DNA of 64,000 nt. Source: Bacillus sp. Cs-700. GTDB taxonomy: Bacteria > Bacillota > Bacilli > Bacillales > Guptibacillaceae. Of the stretch, positions 16,121-25,040 are shown one piece after another; the stretch's first letter is position 1; each line of letters opens with the position of its first letter. The position numbers and the translations under genes are program-made. The notes beneath the pieces were generated by a model. The model was not told the origin of the DNA. It saw nothing but the letters and a program-made list of their open reading frames with translations, and did not search any database. Location: contig NZ_CP041063.1 of assembly GCF_011082085.1 (NCBI RefSeq), positions 3,024,001 to 3,088,000 of the forward strand. Reading direction: 5' to 3'.

Positions 16121-17032
16121 ATGATCGACCGATCAGAAATCGAAAACAATGTGACGCCTGAACAACTGGCAAAAAGAACGCTAATCCCTCAAGAAAAAAA
16201 GACGAAGAAGCGTCGCTCGATTGTGAAGGGAATCATTTATGCGCTACTCATTTTAACTGCGGTGATTTGTTTTATTCCATTCCTTATGATGCTTGTCAAT
16301 GCGACACGTTCAAATGATGCAATTCTTACTGGGTTTACGTTAATTCCTGGTACAGCACTGATGGAGAACTATCGCACGATGATGGAATACGTAAACATCT
16401 GGAATGGTTTTAAAAATAGTTTAATTATTTCGGTGCTTGTGACGCTTTTAACTGGTTACTTTTCAGCTCTAACTGCGTATGGCTTTGCTTTCTATACATT
16501 TAAAGGTAAAAATTTCTTGTTCGTTTTTATGCTTGTGATGATGATGGTACCAGGTCAGTTAGGTCTAATCGGCTTCTACGAGCTTTGTAAAAACCTAGGC
16601 ATTCTGGATACGTTCATCCCATTAATTGTCCCTGCAGTCGCTAGTCCATTTGTTGTGTTCTTCTTGCGTCAGTACATTCAAACGACGCTTCATCCAAGCT
16701 TAATCGAAGCGGCTAGAATTGACGGAGCAAGTGAATTACGGATCTTCCATACGGTTGCCATTCCGATCATGATGCCAGCAGTGGCAACAATGTCGATCTT
16801 TACTTTCATCGGCTCATGGAACAACTACATTATGCCGTTAGTGATTCTATTTTCACCAGAAAAGTACACGCTACCGGTTTTGATGGGATTCCTAAAAGGG
16901 TCACAGGTCGCACAAAATTTAGGTTCTATGTATCTAGGTATCGCCATTTCTGTTGTACCGATCATGATCGCCTTTCTATTTTTATCTAAATACATCGTTA
17001 ATAGTATTTCAGCAGGAGCTGTTAAAGAGTAG
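16121..17032 (+). CDS. Sugar ABC transporter permease (MalG type)
   Basis: A 303-residue partner permease, with a charged cytoplasmic N-terminus of about 40 residues, six hydrophobic segments and an EAA loop (I-E-A-A-R-I-D-G-A-S-E-L-R-I-F-H-T-V-A-I). The C-terminus ends shortly after the last helix, as in MalG homologs. It starts four bases after the first permease. Together with the binding protein it forms a CUT1 importer without its own ATPase gene. Confidence 0.92.
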   Translation: MIDRSEIENNVTPEQLAKRTLIPQEKKTKKRRSIVKGIIYALLILTAVICFIPFLMMLVNATRSNDAILTGFTLIPGTALMENYRTMMEYVNIWNGFKNSLIISVLVTLLTGYFSALTAYGFAFYTFKGKNFLFVFMLVMMMVPGQLGLIGFYELCKNLGILDTFIPLIVPAVASPFVVFFLRQYIQTTLHPSLIEAARIDGASELRIFHTVAIPIMMPAVATMSIFTFIGSWNNYIMPLVILFSPEKYTLPVLMGFLKGSQVAQNLGSMYLGIAISVVPIMIAFLFLSKYIVNSISAGAVKE

Positions 17033-17046
17033 AGGAGTGGAAGTAT

Positions 17047-18393
17047 ATGAATTTCAATAAAGACTTTACGTTTGGAACGGCAACATCTTCGTATCAAATT
17101 GAAGGTGCCTACAACGAGGGGGGAAGAACTCCTTCAATCTGGGACATGTTCTGTGATATCCCAGGTAAAGTGCATCAACAGCACAATGGTAACGTAGCTT
17201 GTGATCACTACCATCGCTATGAAGAGGACATCCAAATTATTAAAGAGCTTGGGGTAGACAGTTACCGCTTCTCCATCGCTTGGCCACGAATATTCCCAGC
17301 GAAGGGGGTTTACAATCCAGAGGGGATGGCCTTCTATAAAACATTAGCAAAACGATTGCATGAAGAAGGCATTAAGCCAGCTGTTACTCTCTACCACTGG
17401 GACCTTCCAATATGGGCACATGAAGAAGGCGGTTGGGTAAATCGAGATTCAGTCGAGTGGTTCTTGGATTATGCAAAAGTTTGCTTCCGTGAGCTTGATG
17501 GATTAGTAGATTCATGGATTACGCACAACGAACCATGGTGTGCTGGCTTCCTTGGGTACCATATGGGCGTTCATGCTCCAGGACATACGAACTTAGATGA
17601 AGCTGTTCGTGCTGTTCACCATATGCTTTTATCTCATGGAGAAGCGGTGAATCTGTTGAAAAACGAATTTGCTTCGACGACATCCATTGGGATTACGTTA
17701 AATTTATCGCCTGTTTATCCGAAAACGGATTCAGTTAACGATCGCCTTGCAGCAAATAACTCAGATGGTTACTCGAATCGATGGTTCTTAGATCCAGTTT
17801 TTAAAGGAAGCTACCCGGTAGACATGATGAACTTGTTCTCTAAATATGTTCATAATTTTGATTTTATTCAAGATGGCGATTTGCAGACAATATCCACTCA
17901 ATGTGATTTCTTTGGAATCAATTTCTATAGTCGTGGATTAGTTGAATTTAACGCAGCGAATGATTTTCTAACTCAAGGTGCACATTCCGACTATGAGAAA
18001 ACAGGAATGGGTTGGGATATTGCACCAAATGAATTTAAGGACCTAATTAGAAGATTAAGAAATGAATATACAGATCTCCCAATTTATATTACGGAAAATG
18101 GTGCAGCGTACGATGATCAGGTGGAAGACGGACGAGTTCACGATCAAAATCGAATCGATTACGTTGAAAAGCATCTTCAAGCTGTTTCAGATTTAAATGA
18201 AGAAGGCATGAATATTCAGGGCTACTATTTGTGGTCGTTGCTTGATAATTTCGAATGGAGCTTTGGGTATGATAAGCGTTTTGGCATAATCCACGTGAAT
18301 TATGAAACGCAGGAACGAATCTGGAAAGACAGTGCATTGTGGTATGCGGACATTGTGAAAAATAGAGGATCCGTTCTGCCACTTAATGCATAG
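17047..18393 (+). CDS. GH1 beta-glucosidase
   Basis: A 448-residue family-1 glycosidase. The acid/base Glu is E162 in T-H-N-E-P-W-C and the nucleophile is E350 in I-T-E-N-G-A, in the order and spacing normal for GH1. The N-terminal F-G-T-A-T-S-S-Y-Q-I-E-G-A motif is present. There is no signal peptide and no phospho-sugar signature that I can identify; since uptake here is by an ABC importer, a non-phosphorylated oligosaccharide is the likely substrate. It probably releases glucose from imported beta-1,3- or beta-1,6-linked gluco-oligosaccharides. It starts 14 bases after the permease gene and overlaps the leader of the GH30 gene. Confidence 0.93.
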   Translation: MNFNKDFTFGTATSSYQIEGAYNEGGRTPSIWDMFCDIPGKVHQQHNGNVACDHYHRYEEDIQIIKELGVDSYRFSIAWPRIFPAKGVYNPEGMAFYKTLAKRLHEEGIKPAVTLYHWDLPIWAHEEGGWVNRDSVEWFLDYAKVCFRELDGLVDSWITHNEPWCAGFLGYHMGVHAPGHTNLDEAVRAVHHMLLSHGEAVNLLKNEFASTTSIGITLNLSPVYPKTDSVNDRLAANNSDGYSNRWFLDPVFKGSYPVDMMNLFSKYVHNFDFIQDGDLQTISTQCDFFGINFYSRGLVEFNAANDFLTQGAHSDYEKTGMGWDIAPNEFKDLIRRLRNEYTDLPIYITENGAAYDDQVEDGRVHDQNRIDYVEKHLQAVSDLNEEGMNIQGYYLWSLLDNFEWSFGYDKRFGIIHVNYETQERIWKDSALWYADIVKNRGSVLPLNA

Positions 18394-18409
18394 AAGGAAG
18401 GGGCATTCT

Positions 18410-19750
18410 GTGAAAACAAAAACAATGACTCATATTCAATCGGCTAGAGATAATGGAGATCTTCTTAACGTTAAAGAACCACTAGAAGTCTCATCTCTTC
18501 CAAATGAAGATGCTACTCAGATTAAGCTTAATCCAAATGAAACATATCAAACAATACTAGGGTTTGGTGGTGCCTTTACAGAGGCATCTGCTCATACCCT
18601 TTCTCTTATTAGCGAAGAGAAAAGGAATGAAGTTATTCATCGCTATTTTCATCCAGAAGAAGGACTTGGCTATCGTTTCGGTCGTACTCACATGAATAGC
18701 TGTGATTTTTCGTTAGGCAACTATACGTATGTTGAAGATAATGATACATCTTTATCAACCTTTTCAATTCAGAGGGAAAAGGAACTTGTCATTCCATTGA
18801 TAAAAGATGCGACTAATGTAGCTGGGGAAAGCTTGTTTATCGTTTCTTCGCCATGGAGTCCTCCGCATTGGATGAAAAGCAATAATGAAATGAATCATGG
18901 TGGAAAGCTTCTTCCAGAGTTTCAATCAACTTGGGCGAACTATTACATGAAGTATGTTGACGCAATGGAAGCGGAGGGAATCCCGATTTGGGGATTAACG
19001 ATCCAGAATGAACCTGAAGCAAAGCAAGTATGGGACTCTTGTCTTTATACAGCAGAAGAAGAACGAGATTTCATTAAAAACCACCTTGGACCCGAAATAC
19101 GGAAGAACGGTAGAGACGATCTTAAGGTGATTATCTGGGATCACAATCGGGACGTTGTTTATGAGCGGGCAAGTAAAGTGTTGTCTGATCCAGAAGCAGC
19201 TCAATATGTTTGGGGGACTGGACTTCATTGGTACGTTTCTGAGGAGTTCGAAAATCTTTCAAAAGTTCACGATGCTTTCCCTGATAAGCACCTTATCTTC
19301 ACAGAAGGTTGTATTGAAGGAGGAGTGCAACTCGGTGCGTGGCATACTGGTGAGCGATACGCGCGGAACATAATTGGAGACTTGAACAACTACTTAGAAG
19401 CATGGATTGATTGGAATATCGTATTGAATGAAGAAGGCGGTCCGAATCACGTAGGTAATTATTGTGATGCACCGGTCATTGTTGATACGAAAACAGGTGA
19501 AGTTCATTACAATAGTTCTTTTTATTATATAGGTCACTTTAGTAAGTATGTAAAGCCTGGTGCCGTTCGGATATCATGTACTGCTTCTAACAATGATATT
19601 CAACTAACTGCTTTTCAAAATCCGTCTGGTGAAATAGTCGTTATCCTTATGAATGAAAATGATGAAGAACATGCTGTTAATCTGGAGCACGAGGAACAGA
19701 ATGTAGCTGTTCAGATGCCTGGTCATTCGATCTCTACAATTCTCATATAA
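18410..19750 (+). CDS. GH30 beta-glycosidase (candidate beta-1,6-glucanase/glucosidase)
   Basis: The protein has 446 residues from the GTG at 18410, chosen because AAGGAAGGGG precedes it; an ATG at 18386 would overlap the GH1 gene. It shows the GH30 layout: G-F-G-G-A-F-T-E-A near the N-terminus, S-P-W-S-P-P-H-W-M-K, acid/base E201 in I-Q-N-E-P-E-A, nucleophile E299 in F-T-E-G, and a C-terminal beta-domain (I-S-C-T-A-S-N-N-D-I onward). No signal peptide is present, so it is cytosolic. GH30 members include glucosylceramidases and beta-1,6-glucanases; next to a laminarinase-type GH16 and a GH1, cleavage of beta-1,6 side branches of laminarin oligosaccharides is the best inference. Confidence 0.9.
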   Translation: MKTKTMTHIQSARDNGDLLNVKEPLEVSSLPNEDATQIKLNPNETYQTILGFGGAFTEASAHTLSLISEEKRNEVIHRYFHPEEGLGYRFGRTHMNSCDFSLGNYTYVEDNDTSLSTFSIQREKELVIPLIKDATNVAGESLFIVSSPWSPPHWMKSNNEMNHGGKLLPEFQSTWANYYMKYVDAMEAEGIPIWGLTIQNEPEAKQVWDSCLYTAEEERDFIKNHLGPEIRKNGRDDLKVIIWDHNRDVVYERASKVLSDPEAAQYVWGTGLHWYVSEEFENLSKVHDAFPDKHLIFTEGCIEGGVQLGAWHTGERYARNIIGDLNNYLEAWIDWNIVLNEEGGPNHVGNYCDAPVIVDTKTGEVHYNSSFYYIGHFSKYVKPGAVRISCTASNNDIQLTAFQNPSGEIVVILMNENDEEHAVNLEHEEQNVAVQMPGHSISTILI

Positions 19751-19785
19751 AGACATCTTTTAAAATTTGAGGAGGACCATTTTTT

Positions 19786-22700
19786 ATGCGAAGTGTTATA
19801 CCCGTTCTACTTGCCGGTGTTCTTGCTTTAAGTCCTGCGATTCCAACTGCTGCCTCTAGTCATGATAAAGGAAAAGAAAAAAACGATAGTGAACAGGTTG
19901 TTGCGAAACCCTTTCATCCAGCTGTGATGAAAGGGAAAGTCCACGGAACAACAAAATTGAGAGCTTCTGTTCAAGATGATCTGCATCTTGCAGTGAAGAT
20001 CTCAAATGAAGCAATCAAAGCTAAAGTAGGAGAAGCTGTGCCGAGTGATCGGACTGTTACGAATCCTTATGTCTCTGGAACAGATTTATCTGGTGTGGAT
20101 GAAGAAATTAACAAGTTCGTGATGGTTTATGTCCTTGATGAAGATAATGTAATCGTGGACTTTAAGCAAATTGAGCTAAAGAAAAGCGACATTCAAAAAG
20201 AAGAATGGAACCTCGTATGGGAAGATGAATTTAATGGTGAGTCGATTAACGAAGAAAAGTGGAATTTTGTCCAAGGTGGCGGTGGTTATGGGAACAACGA
20301 GTGGCAAAATTACACCAATCGAGAAAAAAACGCTCGTGTGGAAGATGGATCTTTAGTTATTGAGGCTCATAAGGAGCAATTCGGAGGAAACGACTATACA
20401 TCTGCAAAGTTAACCACCCAAAATAAAGGCGATTGGACGTATGGACGTTATGAAATTAAGGCGAAACTTCCAAAAGGACAGGGGATGTGGCCAGCGATCT
20501 GGATGATGCCGACAGATTATGAGCTTTATTCAGGTTGGCCAGCAACTGGTGAAATCGATATTATGGAGCTTCTCGGCCATGATCCTGATACCGTATATGG
20601 AACTCTACATTACGGAAAGCCGTGGAAGAATACAGGTGAATCCTATGATCTTCCTGTAGGCGATTTCTCAGATGAGTATCATACGTTTACATTAGACTGG
20701 GAGCCAGGCGAATTTCGCTGGTATGTAGATGGTATTCTTTATGCGAAGCAAAATGACTGGTTTACTAAAAATGAAAATGAAGCGGCGCCTTATACGTATC
20801 CTGCACCTTTCGATCGTGACTTTTTCTTGCAACTTAACTTAGCTGTAGGAGGAAACTGGCCAGGTTATCCGGATGATTCAACCACTTTCCCAAACCAGAT
20901 GCTCGTTGATTATGTGAAAGTATATGAGCTTGATGGTGAGTACCGTGAAGCAGGAGAGCGGCCGATATCGGAAGAAAGTGTTCAAGATTTACGAGAACCG
21001 ATAAATGGTGACTACGTTTATAACGGTCAATTTGATACAGACCTTGAATACTGGGATTTTCAACCCTTTGAACCATCCGATTTATTTGGTGGTGCAGGGG
21101 AAGTCACTGTAGTCGATGGAGAAGCAAATGTGACGATATCTGATCCAGGCGACCAGCCATATGCGGTTCAGTTTGTTCAACCCAATGTACCACTTGAGAA
21201 TGGCGAACGTTATAAGCTTTCGTTTGATGCACGCTCAAGCGGTGATCGTGGAATGGTTGTGAATGTTTCTGGTCCTGAGCAGGGGTTTGCTAGATATCTT
21301 TCAGATAAAAGTGTAGACCTGTCTTCAAATTATCAAACTTACTCATACGAATTTGAGATGGAAAATGGGACAGATCCTCATTCCCGCATCGAGTTCAACA
21401 TGGGGCAGAGTTCTAATTTACCAGTGTGGATTGATAATGTCAGTCTCGTTAAACTGCCAAAGGATCCAAATGCGTCGAAAAAAGTTCTTCCTACAGGAAA
21501 CTATATTTACAATGGAACATTCGATCAAGGAGATGATCGAATGGTGTTCTGGAATGTCGATCAGGATGGAAAGGCAAAAGCTAGTGCTTCTGTAGGTGAA
21601 GCAATTCCATCTCGTGAGATGACAATTGATATTAAAAAATCGAATGAACTTGAGGATGTACGTCTCAGTCAGGATAATTTGAATGTAGAAGAAGGTGTTT
21701 ACGTTCTGACCTTCGATGCAAAAGCGGATGAAGCAAGATCAATTGGAGTACGATTGACAGATAAAGCTCGTTCACAGGAGTATGTTAGGGATGAGAACAT
21801 TTCCATTACAGAAGAGATGAGCTCTTATCAAGTTATGATTGATATGAAAGAAACCGATTCTAAAACGGTATTTGAATTTCTACTAGGCGGAAGCAGTCGC
21901 TCGAGCGTTACGATTGATAATGTAGAAATGAAACGCGTAGCACCACCTGTTACGATTGAAGGCGTAACGAAAGTGGAGGCAGAAGATTTTCAATCAATGT
22001 CCGGCGTTCAGATTGGAGAAGATGGCAAAAGTGTTGGCTGGATTGATGAAGGCGATTGGATGCAGTATGCCGTGGATGTAAAAAAAGAGGGCAATTATAC
22101 TGTGCGCTATCAAGTCGCTTCAGGTCGAGATGGAGCTAACGTAACACTTTTGAGTAAAGCGGGGAATGTGTATGGTGGCACACGAGAAATGGGTGAAATT
22201 TTAGTTGGAGAAGCCGATCAACTAACTTCTATAGACGTCGCCCAAACAGGTGGATGGGGGACTTGGAAAACTGTTACAGACACAATCTATTTAGAAAAGG
22301 GTCTTCAAACGCTTCAAGTTAATGCGGCTAACCTGAACATAGATTGGCTCTTCTTTTCACCAGAGCAAACAGATACTGAAACTGTTGTAAGAAATGGAGA
22401 TTTTTCCGATGGATTAACAAATTGGGGCTCATGGTGGGGAGATCAGTGGAGCGGTACAGCTGAAGGAGAGATCACTCATGAAGATGGCCAGATGAAGATC
22501 GTGGTTTCAAAAACGGGTGAGCAGTCATACAGTCCTCAAGTTTTCCAGGAGAATCTTTTCTTAGAAGAAGGGCAAACGTATAAAGTCTCCTTTGATGCTA
22601 AGGCTACGGTGGCAAAAGATATTAACCTTGTCATCGGTGAACCATTAACATCAGATCCGTGGTTCATTCCATTTATGGAAACAAAAAAGGTTTCTATTGA

Positions 22701-22857
22701 GGAAGAAATAGAAACGCATTCGTTTACTTTCCAGATGGATCAAGCAACAAGCGCTAATGGCAAAATTGTCTTTGAAGTTGGAAAAATTGATGGTGTTGCT
22801 ACGCCATCAACGATCGTGTTAGACAACGTGGAGATAGTGCCTGTCACCACCCGATAA
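19786..22857 (+). CDS. Secreted multidomain GH16 endo-beta-1,3-glucanase (laminarinase)
   Basis: A 1023-residue exported enzyme. Order: signal peptide (about 1-24, ending A-A-S-S), an Ig-like N-terminal domain (about 45-140), GH16 (about 143-385) with W-E-D-E-F-N-G and the catalytic motif G-E-I-D-I-M-E (E256, D258, E261), then carbohydrate-binding-like modules: CBM4/9-type (about 405-560 and 570-720), CBM6-type (about 725-865, with V-E-A-E-D-F) and another CBM4/9-type (about 868-1018). It has no sortase or S-layer anchor. It should cut beta-1,3-glucan outside the cell, feeding the importer. The last six residues (V-P-V-T-T-R) and the stop codon are encoded by the dispersed repeat at 22839. 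GGAGG precedes the ATG; a strong terminator follows. Confidence 0.93.
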   Translation: MRSVIPVLLAGVLALSPAIPTAASSHDKGKEKNDSEQVVAKPFHPAVMKGKVHGTTKLRASVQDDLHLAVKISNEAIKAKVGEAVPSDRTVTNPYVSGTDLSGVDEEINKFVMVYVLDEDNVIVDFKQIELKKSDIQKEEWNLVWEDEFNGESINEEKWNFVQGGGGYGNNEWQNYTNREKNARVEDGSLVIEAHKEQFGGNDYTSAKLTTQNKGDWTYGRYEIKAKLPKGQGMWPAIWMMPTDYELYSGWPATGEIDIMELLGHDPDTVYGTLHYGKPWKNTGESYDLPVGDFSDEYHTFTLDWEPGEFRWYVDGILYAKQNDWFTKNENEAAPYTYPAPFDRDFFLQLNLAVGGNWPGYPDDSTTFPNQMLVDYVKVYELDGEYREAGERPISEESVQDLREPINGDYVYNGQFDTDLEYWDFQPFEPSDLFGGAGEVTVVDGEANVTISDPGDQPYAVQFVQPNVPLENGERYKLSFDARSSGDRGMVVNVSGPEQGFARYLSDKSVDLSSNYQTYSYEFEMENGTDPHSRIEFNMGQSSNLPVWIDNVSLVKLPKDPNASKKVLPTGNYIYNGTFDQGDDRMVFWNVDQDGKAKASASVGEAIPSREMTIDIKKSNELEDVRLSQDNLNVEEGVYVLTFDAKADEARSIGVRLTDKARSQEYVRDENISITEEMSSYQVMIDMKETDSKTVFEFLLGGSSRSSVTIDNVEMKRVAPPVTIEGVTKVEAEDFQSMSGVQIGEDGKSVGWIDEGDWMQYAVDVKKEGNYTVRYQVASGRDGANVTLLSKAGNVYGGTREMGEILVGEADQLTSIDVAQTGGWGTWKTVTDTIYLEKGLQTLQVNAANLNIDWLFFSPEQTDTETVVRNGDFSDGLTNWGSWWGDQWSGTAEGEITHEDGQMKIVVSKTGEQSYSPQVFQENLFLEEGQTYKVSFDAKATVAKDINLVIGEPLTSDPWFIPFMETKKVSIEEEIETHSFTFQMDQATSANGKIVFEVGKIDGVATPSTIVLDNVEIVPVTTR

Positions 22858-22874
22858 AGCTCAAGATTTGTCGA
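22839..22874 (+). repeat. Bipartite dispersed repeat, copy 3, overlapping the GH16 stop codon
   Basis: GCCTGTCACCACCCG at 22839-22853, 15 bases, then TGTCGA at 22869-22874. The TAA of the GH16 gene (22855-22857) lies inside the element, so the repeat encodes the end of the protein. Confidence 0.75.
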
Positions 22875-22893
22875 TGATAAAATTAGTGAAGAT

Positions 22894-22930
22894 GAGAGGG
22901 ATTCTTATAACAAGAATCCCTCTCATTTTT
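22894..22930 (+). terminator. Terminator of the glucan operon
   Basis: GAGAGGGATTCTT and AAGAATCCCTCTC form a perfect 13-base stem with an ATAAC loop, followed by ATTTTTCTTTT. Confidence 0.92.
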
Positions 22931-22999
22931 CTTTTACCTCTCTATATTTGCTATACTTCTTTATAGGTATTTAGTTGACCATCTAAAGTAGGTGAAAAC

Positions 23000-24937
23000 A
23001 TGAAAGATCGACATAAAGAATTAATGCGTCTTCTATTGGAGAACCATGAAGGGTTTTTTCTTGTCAAAGAATTAGCTGATCGGTTAAGCTGCTCAGATAA
23101 AACGATTCGAAACGATTTAGATGTTCTACAACCCTATATAAAAAAAGAAACGAATGGTTCGCTCATTCGAAGACCTGGACTTGGAATCCAACTAGTCATA
23201 GAGGATGACGATCGTGATTGGCTTTATCAGAAGTTTTCATTTAGAAATAGCAATCCTGTGGAAATTTCTCAAAACGAAAGGTTGCTTGAGCTCGCATATA
23301 AGCTATTAACAGCAAGTGAACCGATGACATTACACGCACTTTCTACCAGTCATTTTATCAATCGCTCGGCTCTTAGAAGAGATCTCGAACAAATCAATCG
23401 TTGGTTAGAAACCATGGATTTAACCTTACATTCAAGACAAAAAGTAGGGGTAATGATTGAAGGGAAAGAACGGTCGCGTCGAAGCGCTCTTGTTAATCTA
23501 GATAAACTTGTACAAGATGAGACACTTATTCGTCCGTTCTTGAAGAAGCAGTTCACATTATATGAAATAGAGCTCGTCGAGAAGGAATTACGAAACCTGC
23601 AAGAAGAGCACTCGATTACGTATACAGATGAATCTTTCGAAAACCTTCTTTATCATACCCTTTTTATTATTAAAAGAACAAAACTACGCCAACCGATCCA
23701 AGTTACCGATAAGGAAGAAGAGCAAATCAAAGAATATGAAGAGTATGAGTGGTCAAAATCTCTTCTTAAAAAGCTAGGCATCGTCTTCGTCGTCCATTTT
23801 CCAGCAGGTGAGGTTGCTTACCTTGCCTTTCATTTAATAGGTGCTAAACGCACTGGTGTTTCGATCATACGAGAGCCAGAGGTGGAAAGACTTGGATTAG
23901 CGTTAATCAATAAAATGACGAACATGACGAATCTGTCTTTTAATGCTGACTCTATCCTTTTGGAGGGTCTTTTGGTGCATCTGTATGCGGCTTTAAACCG
24001 CATACAGTATGGGCTGTCTGTGTCTAATCCTATGCTTCAAGAGATTAAAAGCATGTATCCCTACTTGTTTGATTTATTACTTCAAATAACAGAAGAAATG
24101 AAGGATGAGTGGAAATTATCGGTTCCAGAAGATGAAATAGCTTATTTAACCCTTCATTTTGAAGCTGCGGTTGAGCGGTTACAATCCAATCGTGGAGAAA
24201 AGAAGAATGTGGTGATTGTTTGTCATTTAGGTGTTGGGATGTCTCAACTGCTACAAACAAAGCTTGAACGGAAATTTTCTTCTTTGACAATTTTAAACTG
24301 TATCGGACGTACAGCATTACAAGATTTTCTTAATCACCATCAAGTGGATTTTATCATCTCTACAGTTGAGTTGGAGCGTCACTCGATTCCTCATATTGTC
24401 ATTTCACCCCTTCTTAATATTGAAGAGGAAAGTAAGTTGAAATCCTTTATGGGGGAATTGGATCAAGCAAACCGTGAAGAAAGGCGCAATGCCGTATTTT
24501 CTACTTATCTTCAGGCGGATCTTGTGTTCGTTCAGCATAATGAAAATCACCGTTATAAAGTCATTGAAATGCTCTCGAATGCTTTGTATGAAAAGGGATT
24601 TGTAAAAAAAGAATATGTGCACAATGCTCTTATAAGAGAGCGGACCTCTTCAACCGCAATTGGTTCTGGCATTGCGATTCCTCATGGTAATCCTAACCTT
24701 ATATATAAACCGGGTATAGCGGTTGCCGTGTTGAAAAATTCGATTGAATGGGGAGATGAGCAGGTTAATTTAGTATTTCTATTAGCTCTTGGAAATCAAA
24801 GGAATGGGGTTACTCATGAGTTGTTTAGGGAGATCTCCTCAATTAGTGAGCAACCTTTTTTCTTAAAAAAGTTAACACAACAAACAAGCGCCAAAGATTT
24901 TATTAATTGTTTGGATACAAATGTAACCGATAAATAA
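23000..24937 (+). CDS. ManR/MtlR-type PRD transcription activator
   Basis: The 645-residue regulator has, in order: a DeoR/HTH_11 helix-turn-helix (about residues 3-60, L-A-D-R-L-S-C-S-D-K-T-I-R-N-D-L), a second winged-helix segment (about 90-170), two PTS regulation domains (about 180-400, with conserved His residues), a PTS EIIB-like domain (V-V-I-V-C-H-L-G-V-G-M-S, Cys near 412) and an EIIA-like domain (about 500-645, I-A-I-P-H-G-N-P). This is the ManR/MtlR architecture, and the length matches ManR. It sits 103 bases upstream of a ManP-like PTS gene that it probably activates when phosphorylated by HPr and dephosphorylated by the transporter. No manA follows, so the sugar is not certain. 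Confidence 0.88.
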   Translation: MKDRHKELMRLLLENHEGFFLVKELADRLSCSDKTIRNDLDVLQPYIKKETNGSLIRRPGLGIQLVIEDDDRDWLYQKFSFRNSNPVEISQNERLLELAYKLLTASEPMTLHALSTSHFINRSALRRDLEQINRWLETMDLTLHSRQKVGVMIEGKERSRRSALVNLDKLVQDETLIRPFLKKQFTLYEIELVEKELRNLQEEHSITYTDESFENLLYHTLFIIKRTKLRQPIQVTDKEEEQIKEYEEYEWSKSLLKKLGIVFVVHFPAGEVAYLAFHLIGAKRTGVSIIREPEVERLGLALINKMTNMTNLSFNADSILLEGLLVHLYAALNRIQYGLSVSNPMLQEIKSMYPYLFDLLLQITEEMKDEWKLSVPEDEIAYLTLHFEAAVERLQSNRGEKKNVVIVCHLGVGMSQLLQTKLERKFSSLTILNCIGRTALQDFLNHHQVDFIISTVELERHSIPHIVISPLLNIEEESKLKSFMGELDQANREERRNAVFSTYLQADLVFVQHNENHRYKVIEMLSNALYEKGFVKKEYVHNALIRERTSSTAIGSGIAIPHGNPNLIYKPGIAVAVLKNSIEWGDEQVNLVFLLALGNQRNGVTHELFREISSISEQPFFLKKLTQQTSAKDFINCLDTNVTDK

Positions 24938-24944
24938 AGTCTAC

Positions 24945-24965
24945 TTTACCGAAAGCTCCGGTAAA
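24945..24965. promoter_or_regulatory. Interrupted palindrome before the PTS gene (candidate regulator site)
   Basis: TTTACCG and CGGTAAA arms flank seven bases. The position, just after the regulator gene and about 75 bases before the PTS start codon, suits an activator site for the ManR-like protein. Confidence 0.5.
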
Positions 24966-25004
24966 AGATTAACCCTTTTTCTTTTTGATCTTACGTTACG
25001 ATTT

Positions 25005-25019
25005 ATGTAAGCGATTACG
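25005..25019 (+). promoter_or_regulatory. Candidate cre site before the PTS gene
   Basis: ATGTAAGCGATTACG matches the cre consensus WTGNAANCGNWWNCA except for the last base. It lies 22 bases upstream of the PTS start codon, consistent with CcpA repression. Confidence 0.5.
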
Positions 25020-25040
25020 ATTGAAGAGGGGGAATAAAAA

